Source: Lumnitzera littorea (taxonomy: Eukaryota; Streptophyta; Magnoliopsida; Myrtales; Combretaceae). From it: a stretch of 64,000 bases of DNA. The stretch is taken from the NCBI GenBank assembly GCA_024138015.1, contig JAMXBB010000010.1, forward strand, positions 55,557,743 to 55,621,742. The letters are read 5' to 3'. Position numbers and translations under genes: made by a program. Position 1 is the first letter of the stretch, and each line of letters opens with the position of its first letter. Under the pieces are notes generated by a model. That model saw nothing but the letters and a program-made list of their open reading frames with translations. It had not been told where the DNA came from and searched no databases. Shown piece after piece: positions 37,713-49,989 of this stretch.

Positions 37713-38638
37713 TGATGTAGACCAAAGCCAAGTATAGGTAAGGCCAGTCATAGGGTGAGTCCATGCTTGTTGAAAGCTTAAAAGAAGGTGATGGGATTAT
37801 GTAAAAACAATAAAGATAAAGTAAGTGAACCTACGAATAGCTTCAAGGATGTGATGCATCAAGGAACACAACTCGATATGACATAACAGATGATCCAATG
37901 AGGTTATTCGCTACTTAGCCTTGCTTAAAGGTTAGGATAAGAGTGAAAAGAGTAAACAAGTAATGTTCACAATAGGAAGAATATTTTGTTTATTGATGAT
38001 ATCAGATATATGATGTGGCCATATTTAAAAAGAGTATTTATACTTGTAGAACTAGGGTAACCTACCTAAAATGGAAAAAGACATGAAAGGGTAGCATCTA
38101 AAAGGAGTAATATATAAGGAATTATGAAGGGTATATTGGAAAATATAACAAAAGTGAGTATTTTGTATAGGGAATTCTATCACATAGCTGCTCGGACACT
38201 TGGCTCACTGTGGGTGGATGACCTTCTAATAGAAAATATAATTTTGTATGATCAGCTTGATTTCTACTAGACTAAGGTACTAAGTAGGGGTATCGAGCAG
38301 AGGTACCGAGCTGAAGTGAGCTCATCCGAGAGGGAATGGCTATAGATATGTATTAGAGCTCTCAACTTCTTAGCACCAATGTTGCAAGTTAGGGGTCGGC
38401 TTAATCATGGTTGAGCAAACGTATGTAAGGCGTTTGGCTGTCAATAGAGCTTTCTTCTAGTCGTCATAAGACTTCCAAGAGATGAGGAGTTACTCGGCTC
38501 GATACAAGGAGTTGGTCAATAATAAGGATCAGCTCGGCTTTTGCAAGAGTTAGCTAGAGTAAGAGGATTTGTCTTGTTAGTACTTTAAGGCCTTGGGTTT
38601 AGTTACATGTCAGAGGTCTAGCAGTCTGATTCCTATCA
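37713..38638 (-). mobile_element. Gypsy-B 3' LTR
   Basis: 926-bp LTR that aligns by eye along its whole length with 63078-64000 (shared GGTCATAGGGTGAGTC, GAAGG(T/C)GATGGGATTATG and ACTCGGCT(C/T)G words). It starts TGATGTAG and ends CTATCA. A minus-strand TATA box GTATAAATAC lies near 38028. The polypurine tract beside it gives the orientation. Confidence 0.88.
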
Positions 38639-38650
38639 TTTCCTCCTGGT
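38639..38650 (-). promoter_or_regulatory. Gypsy-B polypurine tract
   Basis: Minus-strand CCAGGAGGAAA directly abuts the LTR start TGATAGGA, as expected for the plus-strand priming site. Confidence 0.6.
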
Positions 38651-40962
38651 TGATTGGGATTTGGGATCAAATTTGACTAGTCTTCGCTTAATTCTTCCTT
38701 AAGGTGATAGAGGCTAAGGTCGGTAATGTTGAAGGTGTTAAAAACCCTATAATCTTCGAGTAGTTCCAGTCTATAAGCATTGTCATTAATTTTCTAGACA
38801 ATTTTGAAAAGGCCTTCAACTTGAGGTAGATAGCTTATTCTTCCTCTTGCTCAAGAACCTTTCCTTGCTTAAGTGCAACCATACTAGGTCTTTAGGCTAA
38901 AATTGTATTAACTTCCTTCTCTTGATCTTTTCTCACATTTTCTTAGCAGCTTAGTCGATACGTTGAGTAACTTTGTTGTAGATATGTTGTAAGGACTATG
39001 CTCGGGCTATTGTGGTAGGGTCTTCTTGCTTGGGTACGGGTATAGGGGTGTGATTGGGGGGTAGCTCGAGATTAAAACCATAGACAACTTCAAAGGGGGG
39101 TTTGCTTGCTGGTTTCATGTATTGTACGAATGTAAGCGAATTCTACTATAGGCAAACAGATGTCCTAATCAGTTAAGTTCTTACTTATTGTAACTTGAGG
39201 CAGTGATCCCAAAGTATGATTGACTAGCTCAGTTTGGCCATCAATTTATGGATAACAAGAAGTGCTGAATAATAGTTTAGTCCCCATCCAACACCATAAA
39301 GTCCTTTAGAAATGGCTCAAGAACTTTAGATCTCTATCTGAGACTATACTTCTCAGTACGCCGTATAACCAAACAATTTCTTGCAAAAAGAGAGAAGCAA
39401 TAGCCAAAGCATCGTTAGTCTTAGAGCAGGGCATAAAGTGTGCCATCTTATTGAATTTATGCATGACCACCATCAAAGAATCTTTACCTCAAGTAGTTCT
39501 AAGTAATCCAAGGACAAAGTCCATGCTCAACTTTGTCCAAGGTCGGGTTAGGGTACGTAACAACATTGCTTCACTTTGCTCGGCTCAACATTTGGCCCTC
39601 TTGCAAGTAACACAAATTTCAAGCACTTGGTGTACGTCTTATCCCATTCTTGGCTAAAAGAACCGCCCTTTCAACAACTTAAATCTTCTCTTCTCTCCAA
39701 AATGTCTAAAGAGTCCACTAGAATGAGCTTCCCTGACAAGTAGCTCTCATAAAGAACAGGTCAGCACACATAACTTTCCATTTTAGAATAGATAACCATT
39801 TTTTCCACATGATACTCATCTATTGTTCTCCTGTTTGCACAGCACTCGAATGTAGGTCTGAAATGTAGGTCTTTAGGGTATTGTTCTTTAATGCTTGCAA
39901 ACCTTAACAATTTTGTTTGCAAGTCGATAAAAATGACATGTCTCCTTAATAGAGCATTAGCAACGATGTTATTCATGCCTTGTTTGTCTTTGATTACCAA
40001 GTTAAATCCCTTCAAGAATTCAACCCATGTCACTTATTGCTTCGATAGTTTGGTCTAACTTTTGAGGTACCTCAAAGACTCGCAATCGATATAGATGATA
40101 AACTCTCTTGGTAATAGGTAGTATTACCACACTTGGAGCACTCAGATCAAGGCTAAGGGTTCTTTGTCATATATAGAGTAGTTCAATTGAGGTTCTTTGA
40201 GCTTCTCATTGTGGTAGGCAACTGTTTGGTCTTCTTGTATTAAGACAACACCTGTACTAATGCCTAATGCATCACATTCCAACTTAAAAATCTTCTTGAA
40301 GTCAGGTAAGGCTAATATAGGTGTAAAAGTCAACCTTACCTTTACTTCAACAAAACTCCTCTCCTCTCTTTCTCCTTACTTAAATTCAATGTTCTTCTTC
40401 ATTAGCTTGGTAAGGGGTGCGATAATGACATTAAAGTTTTTAATGAACCTTCAATAAAAGGATACCAATCCATGGAAACTTCTCAATTTGTCACAAGTGA
40501 TTGGAATTGGCTACTCGACAAGAGCTTAGATCTTCTCATCATCAACACATAAGCTACCTCCTTAATTACATAACCCGGAGATACTATTTCCTCTTGGCAC
40601 AAACAACACTTCTTAAGATTGCTGAATAACCTCTCAGATCGAAGTACATTTAACATAGCATGAAGATGTTCATAATAGCTCTTATGGTCAACACTGTATA
40701 TAAGGATGTCATTAAAGTACAGTACAACATACTTCCTAACTAGATTCCTCATAATATGGTTCATCAGTCACATGAAAGTGCTCGGGGCATTTGATAAGCC
40801 AAAGGGCATTACCATCAACTCATAGAGTCTATGCTAATTTTTAAATGCAGTTTTCTACTCATCTCCTAACCTCATTTAGATCTAGTGGTAACTAAACTTT
40901 AGATTAATCTTACTAAAGACTTTAACTCCACTCAATTCATCCAACATATCACCAACCTAGGG
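38651..40962 (-). pseudogene. Gypsy-B pol: rest of RT, RNase H, integrase (decayed)
   Basis: Read on the minus strand from 40962 downward. 40764-40483 holds the RT catalytic region, reading YFNDILIYS, so the first aspartate of YFDD is asparagine. 40333-40142 is RNase H (LALPDFKKIFKLECDALGI, then LNYSIYDKEPLAL). 40033-39761 is the RNase H end and connection (WVEFLKGFNLVIKDKQGMNN). Broken integrase follows to about 38.7 kb: VVMHKFNKMAHF where VVVDRF is usual (first catalytic Asp lost), IVSDRDLK with the second Asp kept, and DGQTELV with the Glu kept. The tail resembles DLVWLHLSKERFLSKRKNKL. Many stops and frameshifts. Integrase would insert the DNA copy; it is dead here. The upstream part of the gene is at 60632-63060. 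Confidence 0.88.
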
Positions 40963-40967
40963 ATAGG
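40963..40967. repeat. Target-site duplication ATAGG, left copy
   Basis: ATAGG here recurs at 60632-60636. Joining the flanks restores a continuous minus-strand RT reading through the YPIP region of Gypsy-B, so the insertion boundary is exact. Confidence 0.92.
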
Positions 40968-43225
40968 TGTAAACACTTAATTTTTGTCATCCTTAGGATT
41001 TTTTTCTTATTAGGCCAGATTGAAAAAAAATAAAAATAAAATAAAATAAAAAATAATAAAAATAAAAATAAAAAAAAAATTAAAAAAACGAAAATTAAAA
41101 GAAAAATAAAAAATATAAAGTGTCAAGTCAAGTTAAGTTAAGTCGAGTCGTTTAGGGTCGGATTAGGTAATAGTTGAAGATGTACATTCAATTTAATAAA
41201 TTCTAAGTCTTAAATAGTTGGGCTTCATTTAGAAATATTTTTAATGCAGTCCAATAAAAAATGGATTTTTATCTAATTTATATTGAACTAAATAGACTTA
41301 AGATTTATTAAATGGGTTGGTGTGTATATTAGGCTAAATTAAAATGGACTAAATTGGGCTCGAGATAGAAACCTAAATTAATGTAGAGTGTCTAGAAACT
41401 GGGTTAAATCTTCAATGAATTTAATAAATCCAAATAAGATATCAATGTATCTTGGATTTGTAAAGATTGAATATTTATCCAAAAAGATCTAAAAGATTTA
41501 GATTGATAGCTTATAAATAGTAGACAATGGGGGCTGAAAAAGACACGTTTTCACAATTATACATCCTCATACACATCTAGAAAATTTCAGTGCACACTGT
41601 TCACTCCTATACTCACGACTATACATTCATCAAATCATACAATGTCTACATCTTTATAGCTCACAAAGTCAAACACAGTATTCACAATACGGTCAGCACT
41701 CACTCATGGTTAGTATTCACACAATCACTCATGCCAACACACAAGCACCTATGTACTAATTTGCATGTCTAGTCACTAACACACGTACACTGACTAGACT
41801 CTCATTATCACTCACTATAGCTCACGAATAGATTCATACGTATACATTTCCTTACAATCTGTCTAATCACCTACGCTTGCACTCTTCTCATTAATTACGT
41901 ACATACATACAATCAAAACATACACACACATACACGACCAAAACGCATACACATGTAACTAGAACATACACACACATGAGCAGAAAAAACACAAAAAAAA
42001 AAAGAAAATCAATTCTACACCCATACACACAAACTCCATCCACGGCTAGTTCCTTACACACATACGCCATCCTATTCTATACGTATGCTACATGAATACT
42101 GCACTCTACTGTCCATTCACAAGCACAACACATCCATAACACACAATCAATCTAGTTCGATCACGTACACGATTCAATCTATGTAGGTAATTGAATAAAT
42201 TATTTTAGTTAGTGATTTATTTATTTTTTAATTACTTTATTTTACTAACATGTTTTTTAGTGCATTTTCTTAAATAAATTTTAATAGCCTATAAGTCAAT
42301 GAGTTTTGCAATTTTTAGATAAATTGTAATTTTTTTGATAAATTTCATTTTTTATAGTTAAATTGCATTTTTTTTTACCAAAAATTGCATGTTTTGGAAA
42401 AAGTTGCATACCTTTCTTTCTAGATTCATATTTTCGAAGAAGATATGTATTTAGATTGTATCTTAATAGATCTTGTATTTAGGATTTAGAAAAAAATTCA
42501 TCTTTGACATATATTGGTTTTCTTAAATAAAAAAATCTTTATTAAAGTTTTCAAAAGTTTTAGTTAGTTAATTTTTTAAAAAAAAAAAATTTTGCAAAGT
42601 TAGATTTTTTTATATTTTTTTAAAATAATAAATTGATAACCAACGTAAATTTAACTCAATATTTTTCAAAAGAGATCCACCCATTAAATCTTTTCTAAAA
42701 TGAGAACTACGGTATGTTTAATCTTGATTAGCGAGTATATAGCTATCTCCGAGGTAATCGTAAAATTTGTAAATTTTTTTATTTTCTTTTCATTTTTTAG
42801 GGATAATTTGTAATAAAAATAATTTTAAAAAAGTTATTTTTGTGCATTTTTTCATTTTTCTGTATTTTTATATTTTTAGAAAGATTCCAAAAATAAAGTC
42901 TCATTAATTAGTTTCTTAAATTTTTATATGGTGATTTTTGTCTTAATATGTTAGTTCTTGAATTTAAATTTTCTGGTTAAATTTTTTGAAAAATTATTAT
43001 TTTTTTCGAAAATTTATAAACTAATGACTAAATTAAAGTTTTTCCACTTGAAAACCTTAATTTAACTTTTTACCAATCTAACTAATTGGCAACTTCAAAA
43101 CAAAATATTTTTTAGATATTTTTTCAAAGAAATTTTTTTTCCTTAATTTAATGTAGAGTAATTTATATTAAGTGGGTTGAAGTTAATATAAGTTGAATTA
43201 AGGAAAACTGAAATAGGATTTGACG
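40968..43225 (+). repeat. 5' LTR of the LARD-like element
   Basis: 2258 bp. It starts TGTAAACACTT, followed by an A-rich block (41024-41120), a TATA box at 41512-41520, a long CACA/TACA-rich stretch (41540-42190) and a T-rich tail. The last bases TTTGACG match the TTAACA end of the 3' LTR only loosely, so the inner edge may be off by a few bases. It contains about 290 bp (roughly 42455-42742) missing from the 3' LTR. Confidence 0.85.
41512..41520 (+). promoter_or_regulatory. TATA box in the LARD 5' LTR
   Basis: TATAAATAG, conserved in the 3' LTR at 59263-59271 and in the same surroundings (CTATAAATAGTAGACAAT), which supports it as the core promoter of the element. Confidence 0.65.
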
Positions 43226-46200
43226 GAATTGATGACTTCATCGATGACGTTAGTGGGCTAGCCATTTAAAAGTAAAAAATTTAGTTAATAGGCTTTCATT
43301 TTTTTATTTCTTTTTATCTATAAATTATAATATAATTGTACTAACTGAGTTTTAGTGATGCAAGCCTCTAAGAAAGGCTTGGCCTTTGGGGTTTGTTATT
43401 AGGGATTTTGGGGTTTTTTATTAGAAAGAAAAAAAAATCATTTGTATGCTTAAATGTAGTCTGACTTAGGGCCACCTTAAGAACTTAAGACAGCTCGCCA
43501 TTATGTAACACTCGAGTCACTAGGGTCTTTACCTCTATTTAGCGGTGATAGGTGAGCCCACTCAAGTTTCGATGTAATTTACTAGGTTTTTTTTCCAAAA
43601 ATACTTGAAGTTATAAAGCTTGAGTCCCATAAACTCCACTTTCCTACATCATTTTTTTTAAAAGGGTTATTCATTGTTAAATTATAGGAAATTTTGATAA
43701 TCCACAGTTGATTAGGCTTTCTTTTTCAAAAAAAAAAAAGGAAATTAAAAGAATTAAAACCCTTATATGTAAGTGTCCATGAGCTTCATTTTTTTTTTAA
43801 TTTCAATCCACTTATATATAAGTGTATTCCTTGACCATGCATTCATAATGATTCCATTCCTATAATTTAATATTTACTAACCTTTATTGAATGTCATGCA
43901 TTTGTAGCATATTGCATTAATTTTATACCATACTTTGTTGTATATATATTGTTATCTTCAATTTTTTTTTCTGTGTATTATATGGTTGCTCATGTATTAT
44001 CTTGTAATATAGGTATTATGTATTGCTTTTTTTTTTTTTTTCATTTTACGAATAAAAAGTGGCACAACAAGATTTAAGATCATACCCACTAAATTGCATT
44101 AAAAGTTTTTGTAAGTAAGCAAATGAATATTAGTGCAATGTTTTCAAAAAAATATATCATAAGTAAGGAGTTGCAATTTTATTATTTTCCCATGTGACAT
44201 ATTAGTTGTACAATTTTTTCCATGTATTTTCTTTTCATTTAAAAAAAAAAAAAGAAATTTCCCTATAAACTATTAAAATCTCTACTCTTTGTCCACGTCT
44301 ATACTCATAGAAAAATTCTATACCAAACAAACTCCTAATGTATTTATACTCAAATTAATGTAATCATAGCATTATAATAAACTTGCGATCCAAAAATTTT
44401 TACGGTAATAAATTATTACACTATTATCTAGTTGCTAGACCAACATTTGTGTATGTGCCCTTTTACTGTATGTTAATTATTTGTTCATTTTTATTACTTT
44501 ATTGTTTGGTGTTGCTTATTTCTATTGAAAATTTTTGTACAATAACATACATTCGTGTAAATTAAAAATGAATAAATAAAAAATCTTTCAACTTGTAAAT
44601 GTTTTCTAAATATCATCCCCAAAGTGTCTCCTAATCATCTTTTTATAAGATTAGACACCCTTCTTGTAAAATTATAAACCTTTAATTATTAGTTGTTTCC
44701 TTTGAAGCTTTGTCATCCTCATCATATCGCTTCTAGCTTTTTCTTTTCTTTAGACAATGTTAGTAATCTAATCATCTATAGGCTAGGTTCTCTTCAGTTT
44801 CCATTAATAAGAAGGTGTTTTTCAAGAGATTTTCACAAAAAGAGGAAAAAAAAAAAAAGCTTTTACATGTAAATAAGTCATTACCCACGGTTGTCAACTT
44901 TGCATAATAGGTGCTCCTTCTCATCAACTCTATAATTTTTTTAGTAATTCTAATAAGTTAGGAGATGTTACTAGCCTTGTTTATGACATAAGTTTTTGTA
45001 ATATAAGTGTTTCAAATGCCTTTTGAATAAGTTTTGCTAAAAAATCATAAATTTTTTGAAAGAAAAAACCTACTAACAAATATAGGTTTTACGAACTTTG
45101 AGTTATTACTTTTCAGTTGTTAAGCCCATTGTTAAAGTCCATAGCCATTCATTTTTGAAGCTAAGACAATTGACTACAATGACTCTGACCTAAGCTTAAT
45201 CTTGGCAACTACTCATTTTGAGCTCAGCTTAGGAGTTAAACCCGATACTAAGGGCCAAAAGGAGAAAGCGTATTGGAAATTGATAATTGACAATGGTGGA
45301 GACATAGCCCATCCCCAAGAAAAGCCAAAGTCGAATACAATCCTTGAAGAGAAGCCCATTATCAAACCTTTTTAGAAACCTTAGACATAAAAGCTAAACA
45401 CGAACAATAAACCTCCTCACCTGTTTCAACTTACTCCAAGCTAGAAAAGACCCAAACACGTAGCTCACTTATCAACACCGATCCTCTTTAAGCCTAGAAG
45501 GTCCTAAATACTCACTCCATGAAAACTAGTCCACCCACTCTAACACTAAAACTGAATACAAAGTTTGTGTCTACTATGAATGAGCTTGGGTTGGGAGGGC
45601 AATAAAAGGACTTATTTAATTGAGTCTAAAAGGGCAATTTTTTTTTAAAGGCAAAGGGGCATGTGACCCATTAGGGCATCATAGAATATCTAGTCTTACT
45701 TAATGAGACTAGGGTAGATAAGGGCAAACAAAACATAAAATGTTTCATTATCAAACTAACGAAAGTATCTCATTATTTGAAGTGTTTAGAATGATAAGAA
45801 GCAAGCCCTAATCCTAAACACTGACCTTAAAACACTCATGAGAGTTGAAGGACATGAAAGTGAAGATAAGACTCATTCCTTAAAAGAAGTCTATTTTGCA
45901 TGTAATACACAAATTGAAAATATGATAGGCATTCATTTCATTCCCTAAACATTTTTATCCTTTGTAGGCCCATTTGAGGGAAGTTTTTCAAAAAATAAAC
46001 CCTGTTAAGAACCACCCTACACTAGGGCAATCAGGAGGTTAGGGCCATTGATTTTGGAGAAAAGGGATAAGCTAACTTGTGCTTGCTTTAGTTGTGTCAA
46101 TTCATGAACAATAATTGTCATTGATAACTCGATTTCTTTAGAATGAAGAAAAGTTTCAAACTATACATTTTACTCAAATCTATACACTCATTTAAACACC

Positions 46201-47422
46201 ATAAGGCCATTGATCTTTCTTAAACACTCACCCTAAAGCCATACCCTACTTCATCGAGCTTATACACTTTAACCTCATAGTTTTAGGGCCATTAATTTCT
46301 TTAAGCGGAAACTTAAACACATGGAGGGCGATCAACTTTGGAAAAAAAAAAAGGAGGAAGAAAAAGAGAAAAAAGAGAAAAAGAGAGAAGAAAAAGAAAA
46401 AGAAGGAAAAAAATAAAAAGAAAAAGAGAAAAAGAAAAAGAAAAAAGAAGAAAGTAAAAGTAAAGTAATCACATCCCAAAGGATAGCTCAAAAGCTCTTT
46501 AAGGGCTTAAGGCTTGAATATCTTAGAAAAGCCAAACCCATGAATTTCAAAATTAAGAACCTTAGTCTTCCTCTAATATCCTTCAAAGCACAAAACCTGA
46601 GCAAGAGATTTCGAGCCTAAAGGAATGAAACTTTAATTCTATGGTCCTACCCATTATATCACCTTTAACGAAGTTTTTTTTTTTTTATTGAAGAAATTGA
46701 CTTATCTTAAGCAATCATTGCTCATGAAACTAGGGTAAGCTTATCTTAGCATTTCCTGTTAAGGTTTTTGACTTGTAAACCTAGGTTAAGATGTTAATAT
46801 TTCAAAGTTGACTAACACATTAATATCCCATTTTGCTTAAACTAATGACCAAAAGCCTACATTACAACCCTAAGAAAAATACTTATCAAATTAATGAAAG
46901 TGCATCACTTACAAGATTGACCATAATTTTTAAAATCATAGTCAAGAGTGAAAACAAGCCACTTGAGAGTGTGAGGCGGTCCTCTTGGATGAAATTATTC
47001 AAATAATTAAGATACTTTCTTTAGTAGGAAACTTATGGATGCAAAAGTTAAGCATGCCCTAGGGGCACAAGAAGCCCTTCATTTAGGAATTAAATGAGAA
47101 TTCCCTATGGCAAAAAGAGCAAGGTATTCAGTTGAAGGTTTTTTTCCTATTCCGTCATCACAACGAACAAGCAATCAAAGATGAAGAATGAATGGCTAAT
47201 AGGCTAAAAAATAAGCATTCCACTTATCTGTAACATTTAGAGTTAGTATAATTTCTTTATTTGTTAAGAAAAAAAAAATGAATGAATGAATAATTTTTTG
47301 AGAAAAGCATCGATTTTTCCCTTTGAGTTTCAAAAAGTGAAAAATTTGAGAACTTATTGTGTGAACTTTAGTCATCATCGAGTTAGGAACTTCAATAATC
47401 CCTCAAGGAAATTTCAAGAACC
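43226..47422 (+). other. Non-coding internal region of the LARD-like element, 5' part
   Basis: 4.2 kb with no recognisable domain in any frame. It holds several poly(A)/poly(T) runs, a purine tract at 46340-46454, and at its right edge GGAACTT...CCTTAGT words that continue at 57359 beyond the nested Tat element, which confirms that the two flanks were once contiguous. Confidence 0.6.
46340..46454 (+). repeat. 115-bp purine tract
   Basis: Almost pure A/G (one T at 46414), mainly AAAAAGAG and AAGAAAAAG words. It yields a false Phe/Leu-rich open frame on the minus strand. Long homopurine tracts can adopt triplex structures; here it may simply be slippage-derived. Confidence 0.95.
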
Positions 47423-47427
47423 TTAGT
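47423..47427. repeat. Target-site duplication TTAGT, left copy
   Basis: TTAGT here recurs at 57354-57358 and brackets the Tat element exactly. Confidence 0.92.
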
Positions 47428-47856
47428 TGTTGATAGTCGAGTTTCGTTCATTTAGTTGTCAATAGGCCGAGTTGTTAACATGCTCGGCTAATGCTGAGAA
47501 ATACAGATCTGTATCCAATTTGAATTCAAGGGAAGTAGCGCGAACAGTTATCACTTAGCATAATTATATTACATAATTGCTCACTTTCCTTACATTTTAG
47601 GAATATGTTTGATCAAGAGGCCTCCACGTGTCTCAATAATCATTCTGATAACCATTGCTTCAAATACGACACTCACCTAGAAATATAGAAAAGAAATGCT
47701 GTAAGAGTGATATGATAACTCTTTACTACTCACTTAACATTTCTTACATTCACTAATTGAATTAGACATCGAAGTGGCCGCACTAGACTGGCCCTGGTAC
47801 CAAAAGCTTCCCTTTCTTTACAGGACAAAGTTCAAATCCGAAACCCATTAACAACA
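47428..47856 (+). repeat. 5' LTR of the Tat element
   Basis: 429 bp, TGTTGATAG...TTAACAACA. It aligns along its length with 56919-57353 (shared CCGTATCCAATTTGAATTCA-like block, GATCAAGAGGCCTC-like block, GAAGTGGCCG). Confidence 0.92.
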
Positions 47857-47858
47857 TT

Positions 47859-47870
47859 TGGCACCATCTG
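47859..47870 (+). promoter_or_regulatory. Primer-binding site of the Tat element
   Basis: TGGCACCATCTG, 2 bases after the 5' LTR. Related plant elements have TGGCGCCGTCTG here; the two differences are both CG to CA. Being in the standard place, it would pair with the 3' end of a host tRNA. Confidence 0.75.
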
Positions 47871-47891
47871 TTTTTCCTCAAACATAACCAT

Positions 47892-49250
47892 ATGACAAAG
47901 ACTAGAATGACTAAGAGTCTAGGTGCTAGTACTTTCTCCCAACACCTTAAAGGGGGGAGTAGGCATACTGATGAGTAATGTTTGGCTAGGCTTAAGCAAC
48001 TTTGCCTTAACTTAGCCAAAGAAAATCAAGAACTAAACAAAAAACATGAAGAGGTCCTTAATCTCCTCTATAATAGTGTTCACCCAAACCAAAACAAAAA
48101 GCATAATGATTACGGCATTGAGAATAGTGATGACTCAATCTATTCACCTGAATTACCAAAAAAGCAAGTCGAGGTTACAATGGGACCTTCGGCTCCTACC
48201 CTAAAAAAAGTTGACAAAGGCAAGTAATCGCAACAGGTGCACCATGTTGGACCTTTGCATGTCAGCGCCCTTACTGTGATGAGTAAGTAGTTTAAAATTA
48301 AGAAGAGCCCCTTTATTCTTGGGGTCTTAGAAGAGGTCATACTACAACACATCAAGTTGCCACAATTTAAAACCTATGATGGAACGAAAGACCCTGAAGA
48401 TCATTTGAAGTACTACTGTACCTTAGCCAAGTTTCACAGTTTAAGTGATGCTCTAGCTTGCTAAGCCTTTCCCTTGATTTTAAGGAATGTGGCAAATACA
48501 TGGTTTAAACACCTGAAGCTGAACACAATTTCATGTTTTGAAGAGCTAGCAAAAGTGTTCCTTCAACACTTCTTTGCTAGTAAGCTTCCTGTTAAGGACT
48601 CTTTAGTCCTTAACACATTAAAACAAAGATTAGATGAATCTATTCAAGACTATCTAGCCGAGTTTATGGTTATGATGGCCTAAATTCTAGAATTGGACAT
48701 GAGTATGGCCCTCAAAGTTGTAATTGATGGAGTCAAGCCTCACGAAAACTTTTTCAAGTCTCTCACTAAGAATAAGTTGAGAACTTTTACCGAGTTCAAA
48801 GCCAAAGCCACATCCTACATCAAATAGGAGGACAACATAAAGGCCTAGTGAGAGGCTGATCAAAATAGATGAGACCAAAAAAATGATAAGAGAAGGAGTG
48901 CGAAAGATCGACTCAGAGTAGAGGACAATCAAAGTCTTAATGCCGAGAGAAAGAGACCTTGAATCCCAACATATTTTTCCTATATGCAAGTCAATTGTCC
49001 AATTTCATACATACTAATGGAGGTGTGGGGGTAGAGAGGAGTACTGCAGTGGCCAAAGAGGATGAGAGGAAACCCTTCTAAGCAAAATTCCAACAAATAC
49101 TGCGATTTTCATTGTAACCAAGGACACAACATAAATGAATGTATCTAGCTTAAAAATGCGATTGAGGATGCCATACAACAAGGGCATTTACACAAGTTTC
49201 TGGTACAAGATGCCGAGAATATCGAACGTCCATCTTAAAGGATATGTGAA
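47892..49250 (+). pseudogene. Tat element gag (decayed)
   Basis: A possible start ATG at 47892 begins MTKTRMTKSLGA. The Retrotrans_gag domain is at 48351-48840 (FKTYDGTKDPEDHLKYY, NVANTWFKHLKLNTISCFEE, LKQRLDESIQDYLAEF). A zinc knuckle CDFHCNQGHNINEC lies at 49101-49142, with all four metal-binding residues (C, H, H, C) kept. In-frame stops interrupt at 48462 and near 48681, 48826 and 49146; several replace an expected glutamine codon (CAG to TAG). The region between the start and the core domain is frameshifted. The product would be the structural particle protein; it can no longer be made whole. Confidence 0.88.
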
Positions 49251-49760
49251 GACTAGGAAAATGTCACTCGACTAGCTAATGCCGGGAGAGATGCAAGAGA
49301 TGGGAGTACCAACAAAGCACTTAATGGGATAATCAACATAATTGTTGGGGGACCTACTAAAGGCCGATCAAGCCCTTCGAGCTTGACTAGTGCTATAAAT
49401 TATATTTGCAATATCCAAGGCAAGAAGGTTAAGATCAACAATACGATCTCTTTCATGGAGAAAGATTTTGAAGGCGTACAAAGTTTACATGATGACGTAC
49501 TTATGGTTAGTGTGAAAATTGCCAACTTTGAGATCAAGAAAATTCTTGTTGACACTAGAAGTTCGGCAAACATCACTTTCCAACACGCTTTTGACTAAAT
49601 GAGACCAAAGATCAAAGCATAGCTTAAATCCTACAATTACGATTTATATACCTTCAACAATTAACCCGTTCCGGTAGTCGAAGTAATCTCTTTACCAATC
49701 CAAATTGGAGATGATGAGCATGTCATGGAAGATAAAGTGAACTTCTTCTTTTTTAAATAT
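49251..49760 (+). pseudogene. Tat element protease (decayed)
   Basis: The open stretch 49383-49598 contains ISFMEKDFEGVQSLHDDVL and IKKILVDTRSSANITF. The family active site is VDTGSS; here the aspartate stays but glycine is arginine, which should abolish activity, and the usual SSAD aspartate is asparagine. Both changes fit G-to-A transitions. A stop follows at 49597. A second stretch to about 49800 corresponds to the protease-RT linker with frame changes. Confidence 0.85.
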
Positions 49761-49989
49761 TGGTCCCCATACAACATGATCATGAGACAACCGTGTCAAC
49801 AATTATTCGGCATTGTCCCTTCTACTACTCATCTCAAAGCCAAATTCCCTACTCTTACAGGAGTCTAGATATGCAAAGGAGATCAACAGTTAATAAGGTC
49901 CCTGTACATGAGGGCCTTAACATGAGAAGAGGTTTTTTAAGTAGAACCCTATCTAGAAGGAAAGTCAATTGGCATAGAAAGTGTCAAGA

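Noticed and set aside
46246..46491. Phe/Leu-rich minus-strand 'membrane protein'
   Set aside because: Direct translation of the complement of a 115-bp purine tract.
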